Origin: Halieaceae bacterium
GTDB taxonomy: Bacteria; Pseudomonadota; Gammaproteobacteria; Pseudomonadales; Halieaceae
Assembly: GCA_003523185.1 (NCBI GenBank)
Contig: DPGN01000021.1
Location: forward strand, 1 to 64,000
Direction: 5' to 3'
DNA: 64,000 nucleotides
Within the stretch, counting starts at the first letter, position 1, and every line of letters begins with the position of its first letter. The notes beneath the pieces were generated by a model. It was given only the letters and a program-made list of their open reading frames with translations. It made no database searches and was not told the origin of the DNA. Of this stretch, positions 1 to 8,078 are shown piece by piece. A program made the position numbers and the translations under genes.

Positions 1-1
1 A

Positions 2-79
2 CGGTCTGCCGGCAACCAATGGCAGAAGCCAATGGGGCATCGAGCGTAATGTATCGAGAATAAGTAGCTGGAGATTCAT
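2..79 (-). CDS. Possible 5' end of a membrane protein running off the left edge
   Basis: A minus-strand frame opens with ATG at 79 and stays open to the window edge. It reads as a short hydrophobic N-terminus beginning MNLQLLILDTLRSM and then WLLPLV. AGG lies about 10 bases before the ATG in the transcript. It would be divergent from the hydrolase gene at 231. With only 26 codons visible no family can be named. A plus-strand frame open from base 1 to a TAA at 61-63 is an alternative (tail of an upstream gene). Bases 80-230 otherwise show nothing I can support. Confidence 0.3.
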   Translation of the reverse strand, partial: MNLQLLILDTLRSMPHWLLPLVAGRP

Positions 80-230
80 AGCGAGCAACCTGTTAGTGAC
101 GCGGGCAATGTAGTACAGCTGACGTTCATTCTCCAAGACCAGTAGCCCGCTCGCCTTGTCGCATTTGATGTCTTTACCCGTTAGGCTTTCGACTGCACAT
201 AGTGAACTAATAATGAATAAGGAAGGACCT

Positions 231-1457
231 GTGACAGTTGCAGTAGACGCAAAAGCAGCAGGGTTTGAAGAGGCCAAGCTAGCGCGCATCGGGGAGCACC
301 TTCGGCAGAGTTATATCGAGCCAGAAAAAATACCGGGCTGTCAGGTGCTGGTTTCTCGGCACGGTATCCCCGCCTATTTTGAATCGATCGGCTTGATGGA
401 TCGTGAGCGCAGTAAACCCATGCAGGACGACACGATTTTTCGCATCTACTCGATGTCAAAACCCATCACATCGGTCGCACTCATGATGCTGTGGGAAGAG
501 GGCCGTTTTCAGTTGACGGATCCGATACACCGATTTATTCCCTCTTGGCGAGGCCAGGAAGTATGGGAGCGCGGCGAGGGAGATCAGATGGTGACACGCC
601 GTCCGGCCAATCCACCAACCATGCAGCACATATTGAGCCATACGGCGGGGCTGACCTACGGTGGTCTGTTGCCGGGTTTGGAGAGTCCGGTTGATCAAGC
701 CTATCAAGACCTTGGCATTGCCAGAGGAGGCGGTGAGACGCTCCTTGAGTTTGCCGATAAGTTGGGACGCGTTCCTCTGCTGTATGACCCCGGTCATAAG
801 TGGTGCTACTCACTTGCGACCGATGTGTGTGGTGCGCTCGTCGAAATCATCTCGGGTCAACCGTTCGAATCATTCCTACGCGAACGGATTTTTGACCCTC
901 TCGGTATGGCGGATACCGGATTTCGTGTCACTGACGAAAAGCTTGATCGATTTGCCGCGTGTTACATGCGATCGATGGATAAACAGGTGCTGCTTGAGGA
1001 CGACCCTCATACCAGTCACTACCGTCACAAACGAAACTTTTTTTCTGGCGGCGGTGGTTTGGTGGGTACAACGGCTGACTACATGGCGTTTTGCGAAATG
1101 CTGAGACAGGGTGGGCAGTTCAACGGCTACCAGCTTTTAGGCCGCCGAACATTGGAACTCATGACGGCGAACCATTTGATGGGTCGGAAGTCACTGGCCC
1201 AAATGGCGCTTGGGGCGTTTTCTGAGACAGCCAATGAGGGCGTTGGCTTTGGCCTTGGTTTTGCATCGACACTGGATGAGGTTGCATCGTGTACGGTGGG
1301 TGCGGGCGACTTCTATTGGGGTGGACGAGCTTCCACGATATTTTGGGTTGATCCCGAAGAAGATTTGCAGGTCATTTTCATGACGCAGCTGATACCGTCA
1401 TCGACGTTCAACTTTCGTGGCCAGCTGAAGAACATCGTTTACGGGGCCTTGAAATAA
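231..1457 (+). CDS. Serine hydrolase of the beta-lactamase fold (class C / family VIII esterase type)
   Basis: This is a cytoplasmic-looking serine hydrolase of the penicillin-binding-protein/class C beta-lactamase superfamily; such proteins are often esterases. Counting from the GTG at 231 (408 residues), the nucleophile motif SxxK is S74-M-S-K77. A Y-S-L tyrosine motif follows in CYSLATDV, and a WGG motif near the C-terminus sits where the KTG box normally lies. The open frame extends upstream to 156 and has an internal ATG at 213. The GTG at 231 is preferred because AAGGAAGG lies just before it, with a rather short spacing, so the start is not certain. No signal peptide is visible. The substrate cannot be read from the sequence. 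A MAPEG protein follows 81 bases downstream on the same strand. Confidence 0.85.
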   Translation: MTVAVDAKAAGFEEAKLARIGEHLRQSYIEPEKIPGCQVLVSRHGIPAYFESIGLMDRERSKPMQDDTIFRIYSMSKPITSVALMMLWEEGRFQLTDPIHRFIPSWRGQEVWERGEGDQMVTRRPANPPTMQHILSHTAGLTYGGLLPGLESPVDQAYQDLGIARGGGETLLEFADKLGRVPLLYDPGHKWCYSLATDVCGALVEIISGQPFESFLRERIFDPLGMADTGFRVTDEKLDRFAACYMRSMDKQVLLEDDPHTSHYRHKRNFFSGGGGLVGTTADYMAFCEMLRQGGQFNGYQLLGRRTLELMTANHLMGRKSLAQMALGAFSETANEGVGFGLGFASTLDEVASCTVGAGDFYWGGRASTIFWVDPEEDLQVIFMTQLIPSSTFNFRGQLKNIVYGALK

Positions 1458-1538
1458 AGGCACAGTGATGACGCCGGTGATCGATTAAATAAACAAAAAG
1501 CCGGTTAACTCATTATCTGTTCATGGAGATCAAGCAGG

Positions 1539-1925
1539 ATGGAAGCAGCACAAATTAGCGCGCTGGCACTGTATGTCGGCCTCAATCTTCTTCTAACATT
1601 TTTACTGGCACTCAATGTGGTGCGGCATCGCTTCAAGGGGGATTCGGCGGATCAGGTCATGCTTGAAAAAGCGGTCCGAGCTCATGGGAACAATACGGAA
1701 TACGTACCCATTATTTTGATTGGGCTGGGTGTCATGGCCATGACGGGCGCATCGGCTCAAACGATCAGTATTCTTGGCGGCACACTTTTCGTGGCACGTA
1801 TCTTTCATGCTTATGGTATCCAGCAAGCGAAGGTTCCCAATATCTTTGGGATGGTCGGCAATATCGTGACCTGGTTGGTGATGCTCTGCGTTGCGACGAC
1901 GCTTCTTATGCAAGGTATTGGCTAG
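1539..1925 (+). CDS. MAPEG family membrane protein
   Basis: Small 128-residue inner-membrane protein with four hydrophobic segments (about residues 5-25, 55-75, 77-92 and 104-125). The first loop carries the MAPEG-type stretch with R-x-H-x-N-x-x-E (RAHGNNTEY). MAPEG proteins include microsomal glutathione transferases and eicosanoid-metabolism enzymes; the bacterial members mostly lack a known substrate. The start ATG is preceded by a GGAG/AGG-containing stretch. A rho-independent terminator follows at 1984-2003, so transcription of the hydrolase and this gene probably ends there. Confidence 0.85.
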   Translation: MEAAQISALALYVGLNLLLTFLLALNVVRHRFKGDSADQVMLEKAVRAHGNNTEYVPIILIGLGVMAMTGASAQTISILGGTLFVARIFHAYGIQQAKVPNIFGMVGNIVTWLVMLCVATTLLMQGIG

Positions 1926-1983
1926 GACGGTATGTCTTCACTGGCCGACTACTCTAGAACTAGCACAACTTGATCGTGAGATG

Positions 1984-2003
1984 GGGGCTGAGGCCCCTTT
2001 TTT
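1984..2003 (+). terminator. Rho-independent terminator after the MAPEG gene
   Basis: A GC-only 5-bp stem (GGGGC at 1984-1988, GCCCC at 1993-1997) closes a 4-base loop and is followed at once by six T residues (1998-2003). It lies 58 bases after the MAPEG stop codon and before the GH17 gene. Confidence 0.75.
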
Positions 2004-2129
2004 GATTCTGCCGCGCACGATGATTTGCGGTGAAATGGGTTGCCGATACGACCGGCCAATTTCGCCATTACTGCGCCCGGGCGAGCGCAACTTCATACTA
2101 TGCACTTTGTTCTAGAAGGGTTTTTTCGT

Positions 2130-3989
2130 ATGCAAGCCTTAAAGCGCTGTGTCTTCCTCATTGTTTTTGTTTGTTTCCCACTGGCCTCTTGCACTGTCGA
2201 AGAGCAGAGTGTCTCAAGCCCAGCACCCGAAATGATTTTTGGCAACCCTGATTACCGAGCGATCTCTTTTGGTGGCTACCGTGGGTTAACTCGTGAGGAC
2301 GGGCCGACAGTCGAGCAGCTGGTTGACGATGTGAAGATTCTAGCTGCGATGGATATCAAGCTCTTGCGCACCTACAACACGTCCCAGTTCCCGCAAGCCG
2401 AGCGTTTGCTTCAGGCTATTCGCGACGTGAAGTCCGAGGATCCAAGCTTTGAAATGTACGTCATGCTCGGTGCGTGGATCGAGTCGAAGAACGCCTGGAC
2501 TGAGGCCGTATGGGATCCAGAGACGAATGCCTGGGTTGAGGGCACGGGCCCAGACCACACTCAAGGTAACGTTGAAAACAACAGCCGGGAGATTGCGACT
2601 GCCATACGCTTGGCGAATGAGTACCCGGATATTGTGAAGGCTATTGCCGTTGGTAACGAAGCAATGGTCCAGTGGGCGGTGACCTACTTTGTGTATCCAG
2701 AAACGATCCTGAAATGGGTCAACCATCTACAAGAAGCAAAAGCTTCAGGTGCGCTTACCCCCGACGTATGGGTCACCTCCTCGGATAACTATGAATCTTG
2801 GGGTGGGGGTAATCCGATTTACCACACGGAAGAGCTTACAGAGCTCATGCGAGCGGTCGACTTTGTTTCGGTTCACACCTACCCATTCCACGATTCTTTT
2901 TATAACCCCTCGTTCTGGGGCGTGCTTCCAGAAGAAGAGTCTTTGCCTTTCGAAGCGATGACTGAGGCGACAATGCAGCGCGCCATCGCGTACGCAAAAA
3001 AACAGTATTCTGCTGTGGCTGAGTACATGGCGTCGGTCGGCGTTAGCAAGCCGATGCATATTGGAGAGACAGGCTGGGCGAGTATCGACGAAACCGCCTA
3101 CGGAGCTGCAGGCTCTAAAGCGGCAGACGAGTTCAAGCAGAAAATCTTTCACGATCTGTTGCGTGAGTGGACGGATGCGGAGGGTATTTCCCTCTTCTAC
3201 TTTGAAGCCTTCGACGAAAAGTGGAAAAAGGCAGATAGTCCCGGAGACTCTGAGAACCACTTCGGATTGATTGCGCTTAACAACGAGGTGAAATACACCC
3301 TGTGGGATGAGTTTGATAGTGGCGCCTTTGCCGGTTTGACCCGCGATGGCCAGCCCCTGCGAAAGAGCTTTGGCGGTGATCGAGAGGTGTTGGTGGCGAG
3401 TGCGATGACGCCCCCGTTCAGAAGCCAGATGGCGGTACGTAGAATAGACACAACGAACCCTGATCGCACACCCGGCGAGGTGGTCACCGAGCCAAAATTG
3501 CTTGTGGTACATAATCAGTTCTCTAACACCGATGTGGATGCGAGTGCGCCGAGTGCTGCATTAAAGTTAACCCCATGGCAGGGTACGACTGCCATTGAAC
3601 TGTTGCCGGGTGGCGAGGTCCGCGTTGAGACTCGCGCTGGTGACTGGTGGGGTGCCAGCCTCGAGCTCGATGCCGATGTTGGCGAGAACTTAACAAAGTT
3701 CCGTCAGGGGCAAATGCACTTTGATATTCGTGGCAGCAGCGATGTGAACTTCAGCCTGGGTTTCCAGACAGGAAATTTCTTGCGTGGCGATCAAGTGAAT
3801 AACTTTGCGAGCTTTGGACCGGGTACAGATTACGAGATCGACGAGGAGTGGCGGTCGATTAGCTTACCCATACCTGAGATCGATGGCGGTACCGACATGA
3901 CCGACGTTACCAATATCGTTGCCTTCCTCAGCCAGGAAAAAGCACCGGACAAAACGATTTTCCTGCGTAACGTCTACTTCAGTCAGTAG
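2130..3989 (+). CDS. GH17-type beta-1,3-glucanase lipoprotein with a C-terminal carbohydrate-binding-like domain
   Basis: Predicted secreted glucan hydrolase of the glycoside hydrolase 17 / clan A TIM-barrel type. From ATG 2130 (619 residues) it starts with a lipoprotein signal (basic M-Q-A-L-K-R, hydrophobic core, lipobox L-A-S-C at 18-21, acylated Cys21), so it should be membrane anchored, probably in the outer membrane since +2 is Thr. The barrel spans about residues 40-440. Likely acid/base is E177 in VGNEAM and nucleophile E313 in IGETGW, the spacing expected for GH17. Residues about 490-619 look like the beta-sandwich domain found at the C-terminus of some marine glucosidases. The frame is open from 2040, but AGAAGGG at 2114-2120 and the signal peptide fix the start at 2130. 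The end overlaps the convergent gene at 3979 by 11 bases. In marine bacteria GH17 usually cuts laminarin; that substrate is inference. Confidence 0.85.
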   Translation: MQALKRCVFLIVFVCFPLASCTVEEQSVSSPAPEMIFGNPDYRAISFGGYRGLTREDGPTVEQLVDDVKILAAMDIKLLRTYNTSQFPQAERLLQAIRDVKSEDPSFEMYVMLGAWIESKNAWTEAVWDPETNAWVEGTGPDHTQGNVENNSREIATAIRLANEYPDIVKAIAVGNEAMVQWAVTYFVYPETILKWVNHLQEAKASGALTPDVWVTSSDNYESWGGGNPIYHTEELTELMRAVDFVSVHTYPFHDSFYNPSFWGVLPEEESLPFEAMTEATMQRAIAYAKKQYSAVAEYMASVGVSKPMHIGETGWASIDETAYGAAGSKAADEFKQKIFHDLLREWTDAEGISLFYFEAFDEKWKKADSPGDSENHFGLIALNNEVKYTLWDEFDSGAFAGLTRDGQPLRKSFGGDREVLVASAMTPPFRSQMAVRRIDTTNPDRTPGEVVTEPKLLVVHNQFSNTDVDASAPSAALKLTPWQGTTAIELLPGGEVRVETRAGDWWGASLELDADVGENLTKFRQGQMHFDIRGSSDVNFSLGFQTGNFLRGDQVNNFASFGPGTDYEIDEEWRSISLPIPEIDGGTDMTDVTNIVAFLSQEKAPDKTIFLRNVYFSQ

Positions 3990-4575
3990 CGGCCGTCATG
4001 GTGCGTCGCTTAACTCGGAGTTTTGCGACCACCGCTGTCGCAATGAGAGCAACATAGACTGCGTAGATCGGGGCAAAGTTCGTCAGTAAGCGTCCAGAAA
4101 AGGCGACGAAAAAATACAACATTAGTATGGAAACTCCGGCTGTGTGGAGCTGCTTCCATTTGGCAGGGCCCAGTCGTCTGACGCTGTAATCATTAGAAGT
4201 TAAAGCGAGCAAAGCTGTGACCACGTAGCCGAAGCCCGCTACTGCAATAGACGCATCGACGCTGTAGCCCTCCAGGTTACTCAGAAACAAGATGAGCGCC
4301 ACCAAGTGGAAGGTATGCGCAGTCGCAAACCCCAGCCCTAGCTGTCTTCGGTATCTCACCAAACCTCGAGTTTGCGCGTTATTTACAACGACTTTTAGCG
4401 TACTCGCAGAGAAGGCCAATAACAGAAAAACGAAGGCGAGATGTGCTGAGTAGCGCGTCCATAGCAGTAAAAAGCCGGGTGGCGAATCACTGGTAACTGC
4501 GATCTCTGCTGGCGGTACTAGGTAGGTAACTAACATGACCATGGCCGACAGCAAAACACTTCCAATCCAAACCAT
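3979..4575 (-). CDS. Ferric-reductase-like transmembrane protein (MsrQ/YedZ-like)
   Basis: 198-residue polytopic protein with about six hydrophobic segments. Histidines sit inside membrane segments (SAHLAF, ATAHTFHLVAL and QLHTAG), the pattern of b-heme ligation in the ferric reductase-like transmembrane domain. RRxLGL and SND motifs between helices resemble MsrQ, the heme partner of the periplasmic methionine sulfoxide reductase MsrP. No msrP gene is next to it, so electron transfer to some other periplasmic partner is possible. It is convergent with the GH17 gene (11-base overlap at the 3' ends) and divergent from the lipoprotein at 4666. Confidence 0.75.
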   Translation of the reverse strand: MVWIGSVLLSAMVMLVTYLVPPAEIAVTSDSPPGFLLLWTRYSAHLAFVFLLLAFSASTLKVVVNNAQTRGLVRYRRQLGLGFATAHTFHLVALILFLSNLEGYSVDASIAVAGFGYVVTALLALTSNDYSVRRLGPAKWKQLHTAGVSILMLYFFVAFSGRLLTNFAPIYAVYVALIATAVVAKLRVKRRTMTAATD

Positions 4576-4665
4576 TAATCATCCCCCGAGCTGCGCCTTG
4601 CGCTTGTTTGATTGCAGATCTGTGTCTACTGTTGAGAGATAAGCCTAATATAGGAATGCGTCGCC

Positions 4666-5085
4666 ATGAAGCTTTGGCAATTAATGATCTTGTCGGCAGT
4701 CATCATCTCGGGTTGTTCATCAGCGCCGACGAAGCAGGAGATAGATGCGGCGGACTTTGGTTTATCCATGTCAGAGGAAACCTGTCTGGCTGTCGCTACT
4801 CCTTTCATCACACAGCGAATGGGTGACCCAGAGTCGGTCATTTTTGAGAATCTCAAGTGTTATCGGGGACTGGAGGGACGTGTTCCGGTTGCCCGTGTTG
4901 AAGCGACCTATGGCTACCGATTTGCCGGCGATGTTGATTCCAAAGGGGAGATTGGTCGGTATACCGGAATGACACCTTTCTCCGGCATTGTTCGTGATGA
5001 TGGCGACGGCCCCAAGGTGGTCAGATACTGCATTACCAGCGGCACCAAGGACTATCGATTCTGTATTCCCTCGATGGTTGATTGA
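4666..5085 (+). CDS. Small lipoprotein of unknown function
   Basis: 139 residues. A short signal peptide ends in a lipobox I-S-G-C, so the mature protein should start at Cys17 and be lipid anchored in the envelope. The mature part contains four further cysteines, which suggests disulfides in the periplasm. It also has a YGYRFAGDVD stretch and no recognisable enzyme motif. I do not recognise the family. It stands alone between a divergent ferric-reductase-like gene and the Fur-controlled receptor gene. Confidence 0.75.
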   Translation: MKLWQLMILSAVIISGCSSAPTKQEIDAADFGLSMSEETCLAVATPFITQRMGDPESVIFENLKCYRGLEGRVPVARVEATYGYRFAGDVDSKGEIGRYTGMTPFSGIVRDDGDGPKVVRYCITSGTKDYRFCIPSMVD

Positions 5086-5278
5086 AAAGCAGTCTCATTT
5101 CTTCTCACCACCGCGCTTCTTCTCAACCTCACGCTGTCATTTATTTGATGATGCGCCGCGGGTGCACTTCTCAAACCTCCATCTTTCCCTGATATCTGCG
5201 CCTAAACGTGTCGCACGGACCGCGGGATCTTGATTGGGTTTTGTCACACAAATAGTAGCGGACTTTCTTATTGCAATT

Positions 5279-5298
5279 ATAAATGCGAATCATTATCA
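5279..5298 (+). promoter_or_regulatory. Fur box over a possible -10 element
   Basis: Bases 5279-5297 match the 19-bp Fur consensus at 14 positions. The 15-bp TGATAAT-N-ATTATCA core form is matched at 12 of 14 defined positions across 5284-5298. A TATAAA stretch at 5278-5283 could be a -10 element, so Fur binding would block initiation. The box overlaps the first ATG of the receptor's open frame (5283), which argues that translation really starts at the ATG at 5328. Confidence 0.75.
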
Positions 5299-5327
5299 TT
5301 TACGGTAACAACAAAGAGATTGCTTCA

Positions 5328-7445
5328 ATGTTTCCCAAAAAGTTCGTCAGTGTCAGTGTGGCCAGCTGCTTATTGTCTAGCGCGGCTCTGGCGCAGGAGG
5401 TAGACACAACTCAAAACCAAGTGATCGAAGAGGTACTGGTTTCAGGGCAGTATCTATACACCGACACGATTAACGCTCTCAAAACTCCGACGCCAATTTT
5501 GGATGTGCCACAAAGTTTGAGCATCGTCTCTGCGGAGGACATTCGAGCGCGCGGATTTAACAGCATTGGTGAAGTGATCAATTATCTGCCGGGGGTCACT
5601 ACATCGCAGGGTGAGGGCCATCGCGACGCGGTTGTTTTCCGAGGCGTTCGGTCAACTGCCGACTTCTACATTGATGGTGTGCGAGATGATGTGCAGTACT
5701 TTCGACCTCTGTACAACCTACAGCAGATTGAAGTGCTTAGGGGCCCCAACGCGCTCTTGTTCGGACGCGGTGGAACGGGCGGCGTACTCAACAGAGTTAC
5801 GAAAAAAGCGCAGCTGGACGAGTCGTTCACAGCCTCGCAAGTCAGTGCAGATAGCCTTGGGGAAGTGGGCGGTCAAATCGATACTAACGTTGTGGTGACC
5901 GAGACCGTGGCATTTAGAGTAAACGCGATGTTGGAGCGGCTTGATAATCACAGAGATTTCTACGATGGCGAGAGACTAGGAATTAACCCGACGTTGAGAA
6001 TTGAGGTAGGTGATAGCCGATTTGACCTGTCATACGAATACATTGATCACCAACGCTTCATCGACCGTGGCATCCCAACGGGCTCAAATGGACGGCCAGT
6101 GGAGGCCTTCCACGATATTGTTTTTGGCGATGCCGAAGTGAACACCACAGAGCTAAAAGCGCATTTATGGCGTGCGGCAGTGCAACACACATTTTCAGAC
6201 ACCTTAAAGGGTAATCTGTCAGCGTTTTATGGTGACTATGACAAGCTTTACCAGAATTTTTATGCGTCCTCTTACAATCAGGACGCTAGTCCGGGTGTGG
6301 TTACCTTAGATGGTTACGTTGACACGACGACGCGCGAGAACACGATACTGTCGGGGAATTTAGTTGGCGAGCTGGAAGCGGGTGGGTTGGAGCATACCCT
6401 CCTTGCTGGTGTTGAGTTCATATCGACGAGCAGTAACCAGGATCGATGGAATACCTTTTGGGACACCACTCAAGACGACAAGGAGGTATTCACCATATCG
6501 GGAAATTTGGGTGTGTTGGGTGGCTCCGGAATTAACGCGTTGGGTAACGTTGCAACGAATCGATTCGACCAAGATATTAACGACGACACTCGTGTATCGA
6601 TTGATGTCACCTCTTTTTATTTACAGGACGAGATTGAATTGACCGATCACTTTAGATTGGTTGCTGGGCTTAGATACGACAGCTTTAATATTGACGTGCT
6701 CAATGCTGTGGCTGAAGACGTTCGGTCACGCAAGGACAGCGAGGTTTCACCGCGCCTTGGCCTGGTTTATAAGCCAATAGAGGCTCTTTCGATTTACGCC
6801 AGTTACAGCGAATCTTTCCTGCCGCGCAGTGGGGAGCAATTTGCAAATATCAACGGCAACAACGATAAGCTGGGTCCTAATACCTTCGGCAATCGTGAGG
6901 TTGGCGTTAAGTACGACTTTGAATCAGGGCTGAGTTTCACTGCAGCAATGTTCGAAATTGAGCAGCGCTCTCCCCAAGTTGCGGACAATGATCCTGCCAC
7001 GTTAGACGTCATCGAGTCACAGATCGATGGTTTTGAACTCCAGCTCCAGGGTCGAGTCAATGACGTGTGGACAGTATCAGCGGGCTATAGCGCACTTGAT
7101 GGTGAACAGGTGAATCGGCAGGGTCCCACTGGCCTTACGCCGCGCGAACTGCCTGACTCCATGTTCTCCATTTGGAATCAATTCGCTGTATTTGAGCGAC
7201 TTGATATTGGTCTGGGTCTGACGCACCAGAGTGAGAGCTTTATCAACAACAGCAATACCGCTGTACTGCCAAGCTACACGCGGGTCGACGCCGCGGTGAG
7301 CTATGAGTGGTCACCCGCAACGCGCATTCAGCTCAATATCGAAAATGCGACCGACGAACTTTATTTTCCGAATGCACACAGTACGCACCAGGCATCGGTC
7401 GGCGCGCCCATCAATGCACGACTCTCTATCAACACTACTTTTTAG
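5328..7445 (+). CDS. TonB-dependent siderophore receptor
   Basis: 705-residue outer-membrane receptor that would import ferric siderophores using TonB energy. It has an N-terminal signal peptide (FPKKF, hydrophobic core, cleavage after ALA-Q). A TonB-box-like stretch EEVLVSGQ follows, then the plug domain with VPQSLSIVSAEDI and the LRGPNALLFGRGGTGGVLNRVTK motif typical of siderophore receptors. The beta-barrel continues to the terminal aromatic residue (NTTF). The frame is open from 5283, but that ATG lies inside the Fur box, so ATG 5328, preceded by AAAGAGA, is chosen. The gene stands alone with its own terminator. Regulation by iron through Fur is strongly suggested by the upstream box. The siderophore itself cannot be named. 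Confidence 0.93.
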   Translation: MFPKKFVSVSVASCLLSSAALAQEVDTTQNQVIEEVLVSGQYLYTDTINALKTPTPILDVPQSLSIVSAEDIRARGFNSIGEVINYLPGVTTSQGEGHRDAVVFRGVRSTADFYIDGVRDDVQYFRPLYNLQQIEVLRGPNALLFGRGGTGGVLNRVTKKAQLDESFTASQVSADSLGEVGGQIDTNVVVTETVAFRVNAMLERLDNHRDFYDGERLGINPTLRIEVGDSRFDLSYEYIDHQRFIDRGIPTGSNGRPVEAFHDIVFGDAEVNTTELKAHLWRAAVQHTFSDTLKGNLSAFYGDYDKLYQNFYASSYNQDASPGVVTLDGYVDTTTRENTILSGNLVGELEAGGLEHTLLAGVEFISTSSNQDRWNTFWDTTQDDKEVFTISGNLGVLGGSGINALGNVATNRFDQDINDDTRVSIDVTSFYLQDEIELTDHFRLVAGLRYDSFNIDVLNAVAEDVRSRKDSEVSPRLGLVYKPIEALSIYASYSESFLPRSGEQFANINGNNDKLGPNTFGNREVGVKYDFESGLSFTAAMFEIEQRSPQVADNDPATLDVIESQIDGFELQLQGRVNDVWTVSAGYSALDGEQVNRQGPTGLTPRELPDSMFSIWNQFAVFERLDIGLGLTHQSESFINNSNTAVLPSYTRVDAAVSYEWSPATRIQLNIENATDELYFPNAHSTHQASVGAPINARLSINTTF

Positions 7446-7477
7446 GCTGCGCAAAAGGCCAGGTGAGTTATTTGAAG

Positions 7478-7501
7478 CGCCCCTTTTAGGGGCGTTTTTT
7501 T
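7478..7501 (+). terminator. Rho-independent terminator of the siderophore receptor gene
   Basis: Perfect 6-bp stem CGCCCC (7478-7483) / GGGGCG (7489-7494) with a 5-base loop and a run of seven T residues (7495-7501), 32 bases after the receptor stop codon. Confidence 0.9.
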
Positions 7502-7523
7502 ATAGGGACGTTCGTTATTTTTG

Positions 7524-8045
7524 CTAGATCCCATCTGCGTGCTGTGTTTGCGCGCCTACCTCAGCTGCAATGTCATTGGGGACCAGCATAGTCAGTGCAT
7601 AGTGGGCGATTTTCCACTCGCCATCGATGAGTTCGACCACTCCGGTGCCTCGGCAATGACCCAACTTCTCGTTGATTAGGACTTCATCAAACCATCGGGT
7701 GTTACCTTCACCTTCCCAGTTTCTCTCTTTGACCGAGTAGGTCCATCCCTGACCGTCCTCAAACGCGGGCTCGGCGTAGATCTTGAATTCTTCTATGGTC
7801 CAGCGTTCCGATTTGTCCGTGCCCAAAAACACAGCGTCGGGTGTGTACCGGTCAAAATAGGTTTGGAAATTACCTTCATGAGCGTCTTGATGAAGACCGT
7901 CGATCAGGGCATCTATGGCAGCTCGGTGGTCATCAGCCAAACCTATGGCCGGCAGAAGTGCGAGCGAGACCGCTATGGCTTTAAGAGAACTAGCTGAGCT
8001 GAGTGCTTTGCTGATTACTGCTAAGAGGGGATGTCGCGAATTCAT
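7524..8045 (-). CDS. Secreted SnoaL/NTF2-like protein
   Basis: 173 residues with a long N-terminal hydrophobic segment (about residues 10-37, ending GLA-DD) that looks like a signal peptide. The rest has the cone-shaped NTF2-like fold signature: helix DALIDGLHQDAHEGNFQTYFDRY, then TPDAVFLGTDKSERW, W-rich strands and a terminal WKIAHYALTMLVP strand. This matches the SnoaL_3/DUF4440-like group, in which the cavity binds or transforms small molecules. No catalytic role can be assigned. It lies 33 bases downstream of the alpha/beta hydrolase gene at 8079-8984 on the same strand and may be cotranscribed with it. Confidence 0.75.
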   Translation of the reverse strand: MNSRHPLLAVISKALSSASSLKAIAVSLALLPAIGLADDHRAAIDALIDGLHQDAHEGNFQTYFDRYTPDAVFLGTDKSERWTIEEFKIYAEPAFEDGQGWTYSVKERNWEGEGNTRWFDEVLINEKLGHCRGTGVVELIDGEWKIAHYALTMLVPNDIAAEVGAQTQHADGI

Positions 8046-8078
8046 CTATGACAGCCTTAATTGTCTGATCTACGTTGA

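Noticed and set aside
1..63. Tail of an upstream plus-strand gene ending at the TAA at 61-63
   Set aside because: Only 20 codons are visible and they match nothing I recognise; a minus-strand frame in the same bases is equally possible.
2745..3512. A 255-codon open frame on the minus strand
   Set aside because: It lies wholly inside the GH17 gene, whose signal peptide and catalytic motifs are convincing. The antisense frame has no recognisable domain and no ribosome site.
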